From Planctomycetota bacterium (GTDB lineage Bacteria > Planctomycetota > Planctomycetia > Planctomycetales > Planctomycetaceae): a DNA stretch of 42,679 nt. The stretch lies in contig JAQCEJ010000042.1 of the NCBI GenBank assembly GCA_027618475.1, forward strand, positions 1 to 42,679, given 5' to 3'. Positions 26,785 to 35,516 of this stretch are shown one piece after another (the first letter of the stretch is position 1; every line of letters begins with the position of its first letter). The notes beneath the pieces are model-generated. The model saw nothing but the letters and a program-made list of their open reading frames with translations, had not been told where the DNA came from and made no database searches. The translations under genes and the position numbers were made by a program.

Positions 26785-28212
26785 ATGTCGCATCGTCTCG
26801 TAATGAATCCTTCACATTCCACTCGCCGCGAAATGCTGATGACCAGCGGTGCCGGGTTCGGCGCGTTGGCGCTGTCGTATCTCGAACAACAGACGGTGGC
26901 CGCCGAAAAACCGGATGTCCGATTTGATCATGGTCAACCGCATCTGTTACCGCGGGCCAAGAACATTATCTTCGTCTTCCTCGAAGGGGGCCCGAGTCAC
27001 ATCGATCTGTTCGATCCCAAACCGAAACTGCGAGAACTTGCGGGTCAACCGCTCCCGCCGAGTTTCAAACCGGTGATCACGCCGATGGGGGAATACGAAG
27101 CCCCACTGCTCGCCGACCAGCGAAAATGGAAACAACACGGCGAAGCGGGGACGTGGGTCAGTGACTGGCTGCCGCATATCGCAGGCTGCGTCGACGACAT
27201 CTGCGTGATCCGTTCGTGCTGGTCCAACGGTCTCAATCACTCGAACGGCGTCTGCCAGATGAACACCGGTTCGATCATCGGCGGACGGCCGTCGCTCGGG
27301 GCGTGGGTGAGTTACGGTTTGGGAACAGAAAACGCGAATCTCCCCGCATTCGTTGTGATGGAAGACACCCCTGGTAAAGTCATCAACGGCCCGCGCAACT
27401 GGAGCGCCGGCTTCATGCCGGCAGCTTATCAGGGGACGTCATTTCTTCCCGGGGCCGAGCCGATTCATAATCTTGCCACCCCCGATGGCATTAGTGCCGA
27501 TCGACAGTTGGCGAAACTCCGCTTCCTCGATCGACTTAACCGCGAACACGAAACATATCGACGTGAGCAATCGGAACTCGACGCCCGGATCAAGAGTTAC
27601 GAACTGGCCTTCCGCATGCAAACTGAAGCGCCGCTTGCCGTCGATCTTGGGGAAGAGACCCCCCACACGCAAGCGTTGTACGGCATCGGTCAACCGCAGA
27701 CCGACGTCTTTGGCCGCAACTGTCTCTTAGCCCGCAGGCTCATCGAACGGGGCGTCCGTTTCGTGCAACTGTATCATGGCGCGGGGAGCCGTTGGGATGC
27801 CCACGCTGGCATCGAGGCCAATCACAAGACGACTTGCAGAGAGTCCGATCTGCCGGTCGCCGGTTTGATTCACGACCTTAAACAACGCGGCCTGCTCGAC
27901 GAGACGCTCGTCGTCTGGGGGGGAGAATTCGGTCGCACGCCGATGAGCGAAAAAGGGGACGGCCGCGATCACAACCCGTACGGGTTCACGATGTGGATGG
28001 CCGGAGGTGGCGTAAAAGGGGGGCAGACGATCGGCACGACCGACGAGATCGGCCTGTACGCCGTCGAAGACCGGTTGCACGTCCACGACCTGCACGCCAC
28101 GATGCTACATCTGCTCGGCCTCGACAACATGCGGCTCGCCTACCCACACAAAGGCCAACCCGAACGCCCGACCCTCAATGAAGGTTTGCCTTGCAAAAAG
28201 ATTTTTTCCTGA
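26785..28212 (+). CDS. DUF1501 protein, Tat-exported
   Basis: 475 aa from the ATG at 26785, preceded by GAGGA at good spacing; a GTG or ATG further upstream gives a poor leader. Residues 12-35 form a Tat-type signal (STRREMLMTSGAGFGALALS), suggesting export in folded form. DUF1501 is related to the alkaline phosphatase/sulfatase superfamily. Seen here: AKNIIFVFLEGGPSHIDLFDPKPK, LNHSNGVCQMNTG, QLYHGAGSRWDAH, VVWGGEFGRTPMSE, GRDHNPYGFTMWMAGGG and VEDRLHVHDLHATMLHLLGL. The His/Asp clusters suggest metal binding. It follows the DUF1549/DUF1553 gene, the standard pairing in planctomycetes, and the two are presumed to act together outside the cytoplasm. The substrate is unknown. Confidence 0.92.
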   Translation: MSHRLVMNPSHSTRREMLMTSGAGFGALALSYLEQQTVAAEKPDVRFDHGQPHLLPRAKNIIFVFLEGGPSHIDLFDPKPKLRELAGQPLPPSFKPVITPMGEYEAPLLADQRKWKQHGEAGTWVSDWLPHIAGCVDDICVIRSCWSNGLNHSNGVCQMNTGSIIGGRPSLGAWVSYGLGTENANLPAFVVMEDTPGKVINGPRNWSAGFMPAAYQGTSFLPGAEPIHNLATPDGISADRQLAKLRFLDRLNREHETYRREQSELDARIKSYELAFRMQTEAPLAVDLGEETPHTQALYGIGQPQTDVFGRNCLLARRLIERGVRFVQLYHGAGSRWDAHAGIEANHKTTCRESDLPVAGLIHDLKQRGLLDETLVVWGGEFGRTPMSEKGDGRDHNPYGFTMWMAGGGVKGGQTIGTTDEIGLYAVEDRLHVHDLHATMLHLLGLDNMRLAYPHKGQPERPTLNEGLPCKKIFS

Positions 28213-28252
28213 AGTCTGTACTCCCACATCATCTACTGGAGAAACTCCACGC

Positions 28253-29161
28253 ATGCAATATCGTCAACTCGGACAATCCGAACTCAAAGTCTCAGCAATC
28301 GGCATGGGGTGTGTCACCTTCGGACGCGAAATCGATCGCGACAATTCGTTTGGTGTGCTCGATCACGCTCTCGCTCAGGGTATCAACCTGTTCGACACCG
28401 CCGAAGCGTATGCGAAGGGGGCCAGCGAAGCCATACTCGGCGAATGGATTGATGCCAGAAAAGTCCGCGACAAGATGGTGCTGGCGACGAAAGTTTCTGG
28501 CAAACTGACGAAAGAACGTGTCACGTCGTCATGCGACGAAAGTCTCAAACGGCTGAAAACCGATCGTATCGACCTCTTCCAGTTGCACAACTGGGACGGC
28601 AACACGCCGCTCGATGAAACGCTCGGTGCGCTCGAAGCGTTGGTTCAACACGGCAAGATTCGATACATCGGCGTGAGCAACTGGCAGACCTGGCAGCTCG
28701 CGAAATCGCTGATTCGTGCAGTGAAACACGCAGGCATCCGCTTCGAGTCGATCCAGCCTCCTTACAATCTCGTGCAGCGAGAAATCGAAACCGATCTCTT
28801 GCCGTTGTGCCTCGATCAACAGATTGGCGTGCTCAGTTACAGTCCATTGGGGGCTGGTTTTCTCACCGGTAAATACAGTCGTGGCGGCGATGTCCCTAAA
28901 GGGACGAGGTTCGACATCATCCCGGGGCATCAGCCGATTTATTTCACCGAACCGGGTTTCCGCGTTCTCGAAGGATTGCAGAACATTTCGCAGGAAACTG
29001 GCCGATCGCTGATCGATCTGTCGCTCGCGTGGGTGTTGGGACGACCCGGTATTACGACGATGCTGGTCGGAGCGCGGAGCCCGTCGCATATCGATCAGGC
29101 CCTCGCGGCAGAAAATAATCCGCTCAGCGACGAATTGCGCGAACGGCTGGGGAAACTATAA
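28253..29161 (+). CDS. Aldo/keto reductase
   Basis: 302 aa from the ATG at 28253, with TGGAGAAA upstream; a longer frame from 28178 overlaps the DUF1501 gene and is rejected. This is an NAD(P)H-dependent oxidoreductase with a TIM-barrel fold, cytoplasmic. The catalytic tetrad is visible: Asp and Tyr in NLFDTAEAYAKG, Lys in VLATKVSG and His in LFQLHNWDG. The cofactor site near the C-terminus is AWVLGRPGITTMLVGARSP. The sequence resembles the large group of AKRs acting on sugars or methylglyoxal-type aldehydes, but the substrate cannot be named. It lies 40 bp after the DUF1501 gene and 63 bp before a secreted hydrolase, so it may be part of the same transcription unit. Confidence 0.92.
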   Translation: MQYRQLGQSELKVSAIGMGCVTFGREIDRDNSFGVLDHALAQGINLFDTAEAYAKGASEAILGEWIDARKVRDKMVLATKVSGKLTKERVTSSCDESLKRLKTDRIDLFQLHNWDGNTPLDETLGALEALVQHGKIRYIGVSNWQTWQLAKSLIRAVKHAGIRFESIQPPYNLVQREIETDLLPLCLDQQIGVLSYSPLGAGFLTGKYSRGGDVPKGTRFDIIPGHQPIYFTEPGFRVLEGLQNISQETGRSLIDLSLAWVLGRPGITTMLVGARSPSHIDQALAAENNPLSDELRERLGKL

Positions 29162-29224
29162 AGGCGAGTCGCCGACCGTTACGTCGTTCACTCGACGGAA
29201 CATCACGAAAAAACCAGGAATGCC

Positions 29225-30106
29225 ATGAAGTATCTCACCACTGTGTTATTCATCGTCACTATGGGGTCGCTCTGGGGAGCGGTCTGCCGCGCCGACGATG
29301 TTCTGCCGGAGCTTCCGGAAGTCCAGGTGCTGAAAACGGACGACGGTGTGACGTTCGCGATCCTTGGCGACAAACCCGACGCCCCGGCCCCCACACTGTT
29401 CGTCTTCGGTGGCGACATGCACAGCGCTCTTGTTGGCGTCGATGTCAATCATATCGGGCGACGTCTCATTCCGCACGGTTATCTCTGCGTGTCACTTGAT
29501 GTTCCCTGTCATGGTTCGGATGTGCGTCCCGGTGAAACGCCCGGAGGACTCGTCGGCTGGAAAGATCGTATCGTCAACGGCGAAAACCTCGTCAAATCAT
29601 TTACGAATAACGTCTCGAGCGTGCTCGACTATCTGATCAAAGAGAAATTTTCCGATCCCGAACACGTCGCCATTTCCGGGACGTCGCGAGGCGGCTTTAT
29701 GGCGTTTCATGCAGGGGCTGCCGATGAACGCGTCAAGCAGGTGATCGCCTTCGCACCAGTGACGAATCTGGGAGCGCTCACCGAGTTCAAGGGAACCGAA
29801 ACCGACGAGCGTGTGCAGGCGCATTCAACGATTCATCTGGCGGACAAGCTGGTGGGGAAACCGCTGTGGATCGTGATCGGCAACGACGACAACCGCGTGA
29901 GCACCGACGATTGTCTCGCCACGGGACGGGAGATCATCAAGCAATCGAAAGGCAAATTGAACCCGGTTCCTGTGGAAATCCGTCTGGTCGGCACCACCGA
30001 CCACCGCCTGCACGCCGTCCCCACCCCCCAATTCGGCCAACTCTGCGCCCCGCACGAAGAAGCTGCCAAGTGGTTATTGTTGCAACGAATAGTGGTCAAT
30101 CCATAA
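29225..30106 (+). CDS. Secreted alpha/beta hydrolase
   Basis: 293 aa. ATG at 29225, preceded by AGGAA. Signal peptide: about residues 1-23, ending CRADD, so it is exported. The alpha/beta-hydrolase fold resembles the prolyl-oligopeptidase/dienelactone-hydrolase branch. The nucleophile elbow is GTSRGG, the acid is probably in VIGNDDNRVST and the histidine in GTTDHRLHA. An upstream HG-type strand (LFVFGGDMHS) could form the oxyanion hole. The family includes esterases and peptidases, so the activity is open. It is placed after the DUF1549/DUF1501/AKR genes and may help process an extracellular substrate, an inference from position only. Confidence 0.82.
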   Translation: MKYLTTVLFIVTMGSLWGAVCRADDVLPELPEVQVLKTDDGVTFAILGDKPDAPAPTLFVFGGDMHSALVGVDVNHIGRRLIPHGYLCVSLDVPCHGSDVRPGETPGGLVGWKDRIVNGENLVKSFTNNVSSVLDYLIKEKFSDPEHVAISGTSRGGFMAFHAGAADERVKQVIAFAPVTNLGALTEFKGTETDERVQAHSTIHLADKLVGKPLWIVIGNDDNRVSTDDCLATGREIIKQSKGKLNPVPVEIRLVGTTDHRLHAVPTPQFGQLCAPHEEAAKWLLLQRIVVNP

Positions 30107-30423
30107 GAGTTGTGCAAACGGAGTTCGTCGTTAGAGGTTTCTTTCGGGATAAAGTCGATTATTGATGACTTCGGTTTAGCCATAATGCCGCACGTCCGGT
30201 CGATCATCATTTCGATACGAACGCCAGTCGACTCGAGCTGCGTCATTGTCGCGTCACCTTATCCCCGGCCCTGCGGACCGGGCTGGGCAAAGTTCTGGCC
30301 CTTTGGGCCGGAAAACAGGGGGACCACCATTTAACGGATGCACCCTGAGGAGCGGCGCAGCTTACCCTATAGTTGCGATTGGCAAAAAACCGACTACAAT
30401 ACGGTATGCTAACGTAACTCCGC
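30107..30423. repeat. Intergenic region with tandem GC-rich hairpins
   Basis: This 317-bp region contains no convincing gene. Two adjacent hairpins lie at 30264-30282 (CCCGG / CCGGG, with an inner CC/GG) and 30294-30312 (TCTGGCCC-TTT-GGGCCGGA). They are followed by a stretch near 30337-30360 including GATGCACCCTGAGGAGCGGC. The reverse complement of that stretch shares CTCAGGGTG with 42648-42656 near the window end. The hairpins look like a dispersed palindromic repeat rather than a simple terminator, as they begin about 160 bp after the hydrolase stop. A promoter for glcD is listed separately. Confidence 0.55.
30373..30400 (+). promoter_or_regulatory. Sigma-70-like promoter upstream of glcD
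   Basis: TTGCGA at 30373-30378 and TACAAT at 30395-30400 are 16 bp apart. A transcript would start near 30407. That leaves about 17 nt before the GTG at 30424, or about 74 nt before the GTG at 30481. Confidence 0.5.
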
Positions 30424-31953
30424 GTGAAGACTCACACTGCGCGTGCAGACATCAACCTCCGTACTAACGAAAATCCCGCCGTGACCGTACTTGTCCCAGG
30501 ATCGTTGACCTCTTCGGCCGCGAAGATGCTCGTCGAGAGACTGCGCACGATTGTCGGGAACGATGGGCTGCTCTTCGATCCGTCCGAGTTGCTCGTGTAC
30601 GAATGCGACGGGTATGTGATCGAAAAAAAGGTGCCCGACGTCGTGGTGTTTCCCACGTCGACCGAGCAGGTGGTAGCGATCGTCAAACTGTGCAACGAGA
30701 TGGACGTGCCGTTCATTCCACGAGGGGCGGGGACGAGTCTGGCGGGGGGGTGTCTGCCGATCGGCGGTGGTGTGATGATCGCTCTCACCCGGATGAAGCG
30801 GATTCTGGAAGTCAATCTCCGCGACCGCTACGCGGTTGTCGAGCCAGGGCTCGTTAATGTGCATTTGACGCAACATTTGAAGGGGACGGGATTTCATTAT
30901 GCCCCCGATCCGTCGAGTCAGGGAGCTTGCACCATCGGTGGAAACGTCGCGACAAACTCCGGCGGACCACATACGTTGAAATACGGTGTGACGGTTAATC
31001 ATGTGATCGGAGCCGAGGTCGTGTTGCCTGATGGAACAATCGTGCAACTAGGCGGACAGGTGGAAGATGTCCCCGGTTTCGATCTTACGGGACTTTTTGT
31101 CGGCAGTGAGGGAACGTTCGGCGTCTGCACAAAGGTAACTGTCAGACTCAGCCGCGACCCGTCGGCCTATCGCACAATGCTCGGCGTATTTAATACCGTC
31201 GGCGAAGCCACTAACGCGATTAGCGCGATCATCGGTGCGGGGATTGTTCCAGCGGCGCTCGAGATGATGGATCAAGGAATCGTCGAAGCAGTCGAGGCGG
31301 CGTTTCACTTTGGTTTCCCGCTTGACGCTGGGGCAGTGTTGTTGATCGAAGTCGACGGTCTCGAAGTCGCCGTTGACGAGGAAGCGAGTCGCATCAAGGA
31401 GCTCTGCTCAGAAAACGGAGCGAGAGAAGTCCGCTTGGCGAACACGCAAAAGGAACGCCTATTATTGTGGAAATGCCGTAAGCAGGCGTTCGGAGCGATT
31501 GGCCGACTAAGCCCGAGTTACTGCACGCAGGACGGTGTCGTGCCGCGGACAAAATTACCCGAGATTATGGATTTTATCAACGAGGTGAGTGCCCGGCATC
31601 AAATTCGGATTGTCAATGTATTTCATGCCGGGGATGGAAATATTCACCCGATTTTGTTGTTCGATGAACGGAATACAGAGCAGGTCGGCCGGGTACTGGC
31701 GGCGAGCGACGAAATTCTCGAAAAATGCATCGAACTTGGCGGCAGTGTGACCGGTGAGCACGGTATCGGTGTCGAGAAGATCAGTTTCATGGAGAAGCTG
31801 TTTACAAAGGAAACACTGGAGGTGATGGAACGGGTTCGTACGGTGTTCAATCCCTCTGGAAGATGCAGCCCGCAAAAAATGCTGCCAACCGCCGGTGCCT
31901 GTGGTATGGAACATATCGAGCGAAGTCATCCTGGGAAAAAGGCATCGTCGTGA
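30424..31953 (+). CDS. glcD: Glycolate oxidase FAD subunit GlcD
   Basis: 509 aa from a GTG at 30424; GTG at 30481 (490 aa) is an equally fair start, and neither has a ribosome-binding site. It is the FAD-linked catalytic subunit of the glycolate oxidase complex, oxidising glycolate to glyoxylate and passing electrons to GlcE/GlcF and the quinone pool. Seen: the PCMH-type FAD domain with VPFIPRGAGTSLAGGCLP and QGACTIGGNVATNSGGPHTL, then DLTGLFVGSEGTFGVCTKVT. The C-terminal cap has FHAGDGNIHPILL, GSVTGEHGIGVEK and FNPSGRCSPQKMLP. D-lactate dehydrogenases share this fold, but adjacent glcE and glcF support glycolate oxidase. It overlaps glcE by a GTGA junction. Confidence 0.93.
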   Translation: MKTHTARADINLRTNENPAVTVLVPGSLTSSAAKMLVERLRTIVGNDGLLFDPSELLVYECDGYVIEKKVPDVVVFPTSTEQVVAIVKLCNEMDVPFIPRGAGTSLAGGCLPIGGGVMIALTRMKRILEVNLRDRYAVVEPGLVNVHLTQHLKGTGFHYAPDPSSQGACTIGGNVATNSGGPHTLKYGVTVNHVIGAEVVLPDGTIVQLGGQVEDVPGFDLTGLFVGSEGTFGVCTKVTVRLSRDPSAYRTMLGVFNTVGEATNAISAIIGAGIVPAALEMMDQGIVEAVEAAFHFGFPLDAGAVLLIEVDGLEVAVDEEASRIKELCSENGAREVRLANTQKERLLLWKCRKQAFGAIGRLSPSYCTQDGVVPRTKLPEIMDFINEVSARHQIRIVNVFHAGDGNIHPILLFDERNTEQVGRVLAASDEILEKCIELGGSVTGEHGIGVEKISFMEKLFTKETLEVMERVRTVFNPSGRCSPQKMLPTAGACGMEHIERSHPGKKASS

Positions 31954-31955
31954 CA

Positions 31956-33206
31956 ATGCCCATGACTGCAAGTGTCATCGAAGCCTCTGAAGAATTTGCA
32001 CCCGCAACGGTTGCGGAGTTAGAACGTTTTCTGGGAGAGAATGCCCGGAAGGTGAAGAAGCCTGTCTATCCCGTTGGTGGCCGCACGGCGCTGCATTACG
32101 GGTATCCGCTCTGCGATCCGGGAACGGTTGTGTCGACCGCTAGGCTCTCGCGTGTCGTTGACTATCCCGCCCGCGATATGACGGTCACGGTCGAGGCTGG
32201 AATTCGGATGGAGCAGTTGAACGAGTTGCTTGATCGGGAACGCCAGCGGTTGCCGATCGATATTCCCCAATTGCATCGGGCGACTCTCGGGGGAGTGCTG
32301 GCGACCAATTCAAACGGTCCGCGCCGGTATGGATACGGTACGCTGCGAGATTACGTCATCGGTGTTTCGGCAATCGACGGTCGAGGAAATCTGTTTCACG
32401 CCGGGGGCCGGGTCGTGAAAAATGTTGCCGGTTACGATTTGTGCAAATTGATGATCGGGTCACTGGGAACGCTCGCCGTTATCACCCAAGTGACATTGAA
32501 GTTGCGGCCCGTACCTGAAACGTCGTCATGGTTGTGGTGTTCGTATCCGACGTGGCAACAGCTTGATGAGGCTCTTGAACGTCTGACGACGACGGCGACC
32601 CGGCCTGTTGCTATGATCGCACTCAACGCACGGGCGGCTCGTCAGATCGTCAATGAAATTCATCTCGATGTCCCAGTGGAATCACCGACGCTGGCACTGG
32701 CAATTGAAGGTACTCAGAAAGAGACCGAATGGCAGTCGAGCGTCTTGAAGGACGAGTTATCGTTTACCGGTGCGAGCGCAATGTATGATATACCCGGCCA
32801 CCATGGGGAATCGGTATGGACGGCATTGACCGATTATCCCGTGGTCACCGATGAACCGCTGACGTTTCGCGCGAATATGTTGCCGTCACGGGCAGCTGGT
32901 TTTATGGAGCGAGCCGATGCAACCGGGATTTCGCTTCTGTCACACATCGGAAACGGCATTGTCATTGGACATTTCCCCGACGATTGGATCAGCTGGGAAC
33001 AATCTCTAGCCATTCTTAATAGCCTGTCGCACCAGGCACAGGAAAATCGCGGCAACTTCGTCATCCTACAATGTCCGGATGAATGGAAACGCGATTTATT
33101 GTTGTGGGGCCAGCCGGAGTCGGGCTATCAGTTGATGAAAAAAATGAAGGCTGCATTTGATCCAGAGGGGGTGCTCAATCCCCATCGGTTATTCGTTAAA
33201 GCATGA
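31956..33206 (+). CDS. glcE: Glycolate oxidase FAD-binding subunit GlcE
   Basis: 416 aa from the ATG at 31956; a GTG at 31950 overlaps the glcD stop by 4 nt (GTGA) and could be used instead. The frame is open back to 31863, but inside glcD. It is the second FAD-domain subunit of the complex. Seen: KPVYPVGGRTALHYG, LGGVLATNSNGPRRYGYGTL, RDYVIGVSAIDGRG, FHAGGRVVKNVAGYDLCKLM and IGSLGTLAVITQVTLKLRP, all typical GlcE segments, ending MKAAFDPEGVLNPHRLF. GlcE keeps the FAD fold but lacks the long GlcD cap. The GTGA junction argues for co-translation with glcD; glcF follows after about 195 bp. Confidence 0.92.
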   Translation: MPMTASVIEASEEFAPATVAELERFLGENARKVKKPVYPVGGRTALHYGYPLCDPGTVVSTARLSRVVDYPARDMTVTVEAGIRMEQLNELLDRERQRLPIDIPQLHRATLGGVLATNSNGPRRYGYGTLRDYVIGVSAIDGRGNLFHAGGRVVKNVAGYDLCKLMIGSLGTLAVITQVTLKLRPVPETSSWLWCSYPTWQQLDEALERLTTTATRPVAMIALNARAARQIVNEIHLDVPVESPTLALAIEGTQKETEWQSSVLKDELSFTGASAMYDIPGHHGESVWTALTDYPVVTDEPLTFRANMLPSRAAGFMERADATGISLLSHIGNGIVIGHFPDDWISWEQSLAILNSLSHQAQENRGNFVILQCPDEWKRDLLLWGQPESGYQLMKKMKAAFDPEGVLNPHRLFVKA

Positions 33207-33401
33207 GACATTGAATCGCAGGGATCGCGAATGGGACTGAAAGCGTATTGCGCAACTTCGGCGGTTTGGCGATAAGAAATAGAATACGGGAAAGTCAAAG
33301 ACGAGAAGGTGCAGCACTGCAGACGACCGTTACTTACGAGTAATTCACTGTGGTCTCCGAGAACTCTGCGTTTCAATGAACCTTCCGCATGAAAGACAAT
33401 T

Positions 33402-34778
33402 GTGGTGAAGTTGCCGACTGAGTTACCGATTGCGAATCAAAATCCGCCGGAAGCCGAACGTCCCATCGGGGCGGATATCGTGTACGATCGATTTCTGGAT
33501 TGCGTCCACTGCGGATTGTGCACTGCGGCCTGCCCGACGTACCTTGAGACCGGTAACGAGAACGACAGTCCTCGCGGCAGGATCTATCTGATGCGTGCCG
33601 TCGTCGACGGGAAACTAGACCTTTCCCCAACGGTCGAGCGGCATCTCGATTTATGTCTCGATTGCCGCAGTTGCGAAACGGCATGTCCTTCAGGGGTGCA
33701 ATATGGGCGGCTGATCGAGCCGTTTCGCGTCGAAATGCAGCAACGGCGAGCCGAACAACCCGCGTCCGCGACGACATCTTCAGCACCTCGCTGGTTTCGC
33801 GATTGGATTTTGTACGGTATTTTTCCGTTCCCCGGACGAATGCGTCTGACGTTGTGGCCCGCGCGAATCATGCAATGGCTGAAGCTCGACAAACTTGCCG
33901 AGGCGACAGGCCTGTTCAAATTGATGCCGAAGTCTCTGCAGCGGATGCAGTCGTTATTGCCAAGACTTTCGCTGACGCCCCGAGCACTTCCCACGTTTTT
34001 GCCCGCTATCGGCACGAAACGGGCGAAAGTTGCACTCTTTACGGGTTGTGTTGCCGACGCCATGTTCCGTCATGTGCATTGGGCGACGGCCCGAGTGTTG
34101 CAGGCGAATGGCTGCGATGTCATTGTTCCGCGTGGCCAAGTCTGCTGTGGTGCCATTCACTATCATAGCGGATCGGGAGACCCGGCACTCGAACTAGCTG
34201 AGACGAATGTCGGTATCTTCGCTCGCGATGATATCGACGCTGTGATCGTAAACGTTGCCGGTTGTGGTTCGATGCTTAAAGACTACGGTCATATGTCGCA
34301 CGAACTCAAACCACAAGACAAGGCACGCTATGATCGGCTGTCGAGGTTTGCCGGCAAGATTCAGGATGTGTCGCAGTTTCTCGCGGAGTTGGGACTTGTG
34401 GCACCCACAGGGCAGATTCCGTATAAGGCCGCGTATCATGACGCATGTCATCTCGCGCATGCCCAAAAGGTGCGCGAGCAGCCGCGTGATTTGCTGGCAC
34501 AGATTCCCGGCCTCGAGCTGGTTCCGCTGGTGGAATCCGACATCTGCTGTGGTGCCGCAGGAAGTTACAATCTGACCGAGCCGGAAATGTCCGATCGATT
34601 GTCGCAGCGCAAACTCAACAACATCATCAACACGGGGGCGGAGATCCTCGTCAGCGCCAATGCCGGTTGCACGCTGCAAATTCAAGCAGCCCTCAGCCGT
34701 GCCGGACAACATGTCTGGGTTGCGCATCCGATGGAAATCCTTGACTACAGTTATCGCCAGCAACGTCCCACCTGGTAA
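33402..34778 (+). CDS. glcF: Glycolate oxidase iron-sulfur subunit GlcF
   Basis: 458 aa from GTG at 33402 (GTG 33405 is next to it). It is the electron-transfer subunit of glycolate oxidase. Two [4Fe-4S] ferredoxin motifs are seen: CVHCGLCTAACPTY and CLDCRSCETACPSG. Two cysteine-rich (CCG) domains follow: FTGCVADAMF with GQVCCGAIHYHSG and NVAGCGSMLKDYG, then YHDACHLAHAQK with DICCGAAGSYN and SANAGCTLQ. The order matches GlcF and related heterodisulfide-reductase-like subunits. The 195-bp gap after glcE holds one copy of the ACGCRGAGTTC repeat, so the operon seems to have been loosened by an insertion. A HAD-phosphatase gene follows 6 bp after its stop. Confidence 0.93.
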   Translation: MVKLPTELPIANQNPPEAERPIGADIVYDRFLDCVHCGLCTAACPTYLETGNENDSPRGRIYLMRAVVDGKLDLSPTVERHLDLCLDCRSCETACPSGVQYGRLIEPFRVEMQQRRAEQPASATTSSAPRWFRDWILYGIFPFPGRMRLTLWPARIMQWLKLDKLAEATGLFKLMPKSLQRMQSLLPRLSLTPRALPTFLPAIGTKRAKVALFTGCVADAMFRHVHWATARVLQANGCDVIVPRGQVCCGAIHYHSGSGDPALELAETNVGIFARDDIDAVIVNVAGCGSMLKDYGHMSHELKPQDKARYDRLSRFAGKIQDVSQFLAELGLVAPTGQIPYKAAYHDACHLAHAQKVREQPRDLLAQIPGLELVPLVESDICCGAAGSYNLTEPEMSDRLSQRKLNNIINTGAEILVSANAGCTLQIQAALSRAGQHVWVAHPMEILDYSYRQQRPTW

Positions 34779-34784
34779 GGCGTT

Positions 34785-35477
34785 ATGAATCAATCAAATG
34801 CAAAATCACATTCGCAACCGATCATTCGCGGCGTTGCGTTCGACCTCGATGGCCTGATGTTCAACACCGAAGACGTGTTCGACATGTCCGGTACCGAATT
34901 ACTTCGTCGACGCGGTAAAAGGATGACACACGACATTCGAGTGAACATGATGGGACGCCGGGCTCCCGAAGCGTTTGATTATCTCATAAGGACACTTGAA
35001 CTGAGCGAGTCGATGGAAGAGCTGATCGCTGAGTCGGAAGTCATTTTTTACGAATATCTCGATGTCCATCTTGCCCCGATGCCCGGATTGTTCGAACTGT
35101 TTGCTCACATCGAATTGTGTCAGCTCCCCAAAGGGGTTGCTTCATCTTCGCGTCGTCCTTACGTTGAAAACATTCTCGGACGTTATGATCTGCTGCCTCG
35201 CCTGCATTATTTGCTCTCGGGCGATGATGTGAAAAAGGGAAAGCCCGATCCTGAGATTTACGTCAAAGCAGCGAACACACTAAAGATCTCCCCGTCGGAG
35301 ATGATCGTCTTCGAAGACAGCGAAGCGGGTACAAAAGCAGCGGCGGCAGCCGGAGCATACGTTGTCTCGATTCCGCACGAACACAGTCGGCACCACGATT
35401 TTTCGACCGCACATTATGTTGCGAACAGTTTAAACGACCCATTTGTGTTGTCGCTGTTAGTGCCGATTTCATTGTAA
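34785..35477 (+). CDS. HAD-superfamily phosphatase, phosphoglycolate phosphatase-like
   Basis: 230 aa, cytoplasmic, with an AAGGCG ribosome-binding site directly before the ATG. HAD motif I is FDLDGLMFNTE (nucleophile D20, D22). Motif II is in GVASSSRRPYV, the motif III lysine in KKGKPDPEIYV and the acid pair in VFEDSEAGTKAA. A helical cap lies between residues 35 and 100, the C1-cap type shared by beta-phosphoglucomutases and phosphoglycolate phosphatases. Its 6-bp distance from glcF suggests co-transcription with glcDEF. That would make it a candidate phosphoglycolate phosphatase feeding glycolate to the complex. This role is inferred; sequence alone would also fit a beta-phosphoglucomutase or another HAD phosphatase. 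Confidence 0.85.
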   Translation: MNQSNAKSHSQPIIRGVAFDLDGLMFNTEDVFDMSGTELLRRRGKRMTHDIRVNMMGRRAPEAFDYLIRTLELSESMEELIAESEVIFYEYLDVHLAPMPGLFELFAHIELCQLPKGVASSSRRPYVENILGRYDLLPRLHYLLSGDDVKKGKPDPEIYVKAANTLKISPSEMIVFEDSEAGTKAAAAAGAYVVSIPHEHSRHHDFSTAHYVANSLNDPFVLSLLVPISL

Positions 35478-35516
35478 GGCGCTACGAGTTGATTCTCGGC
35501 AATGGAACGGAATCAA

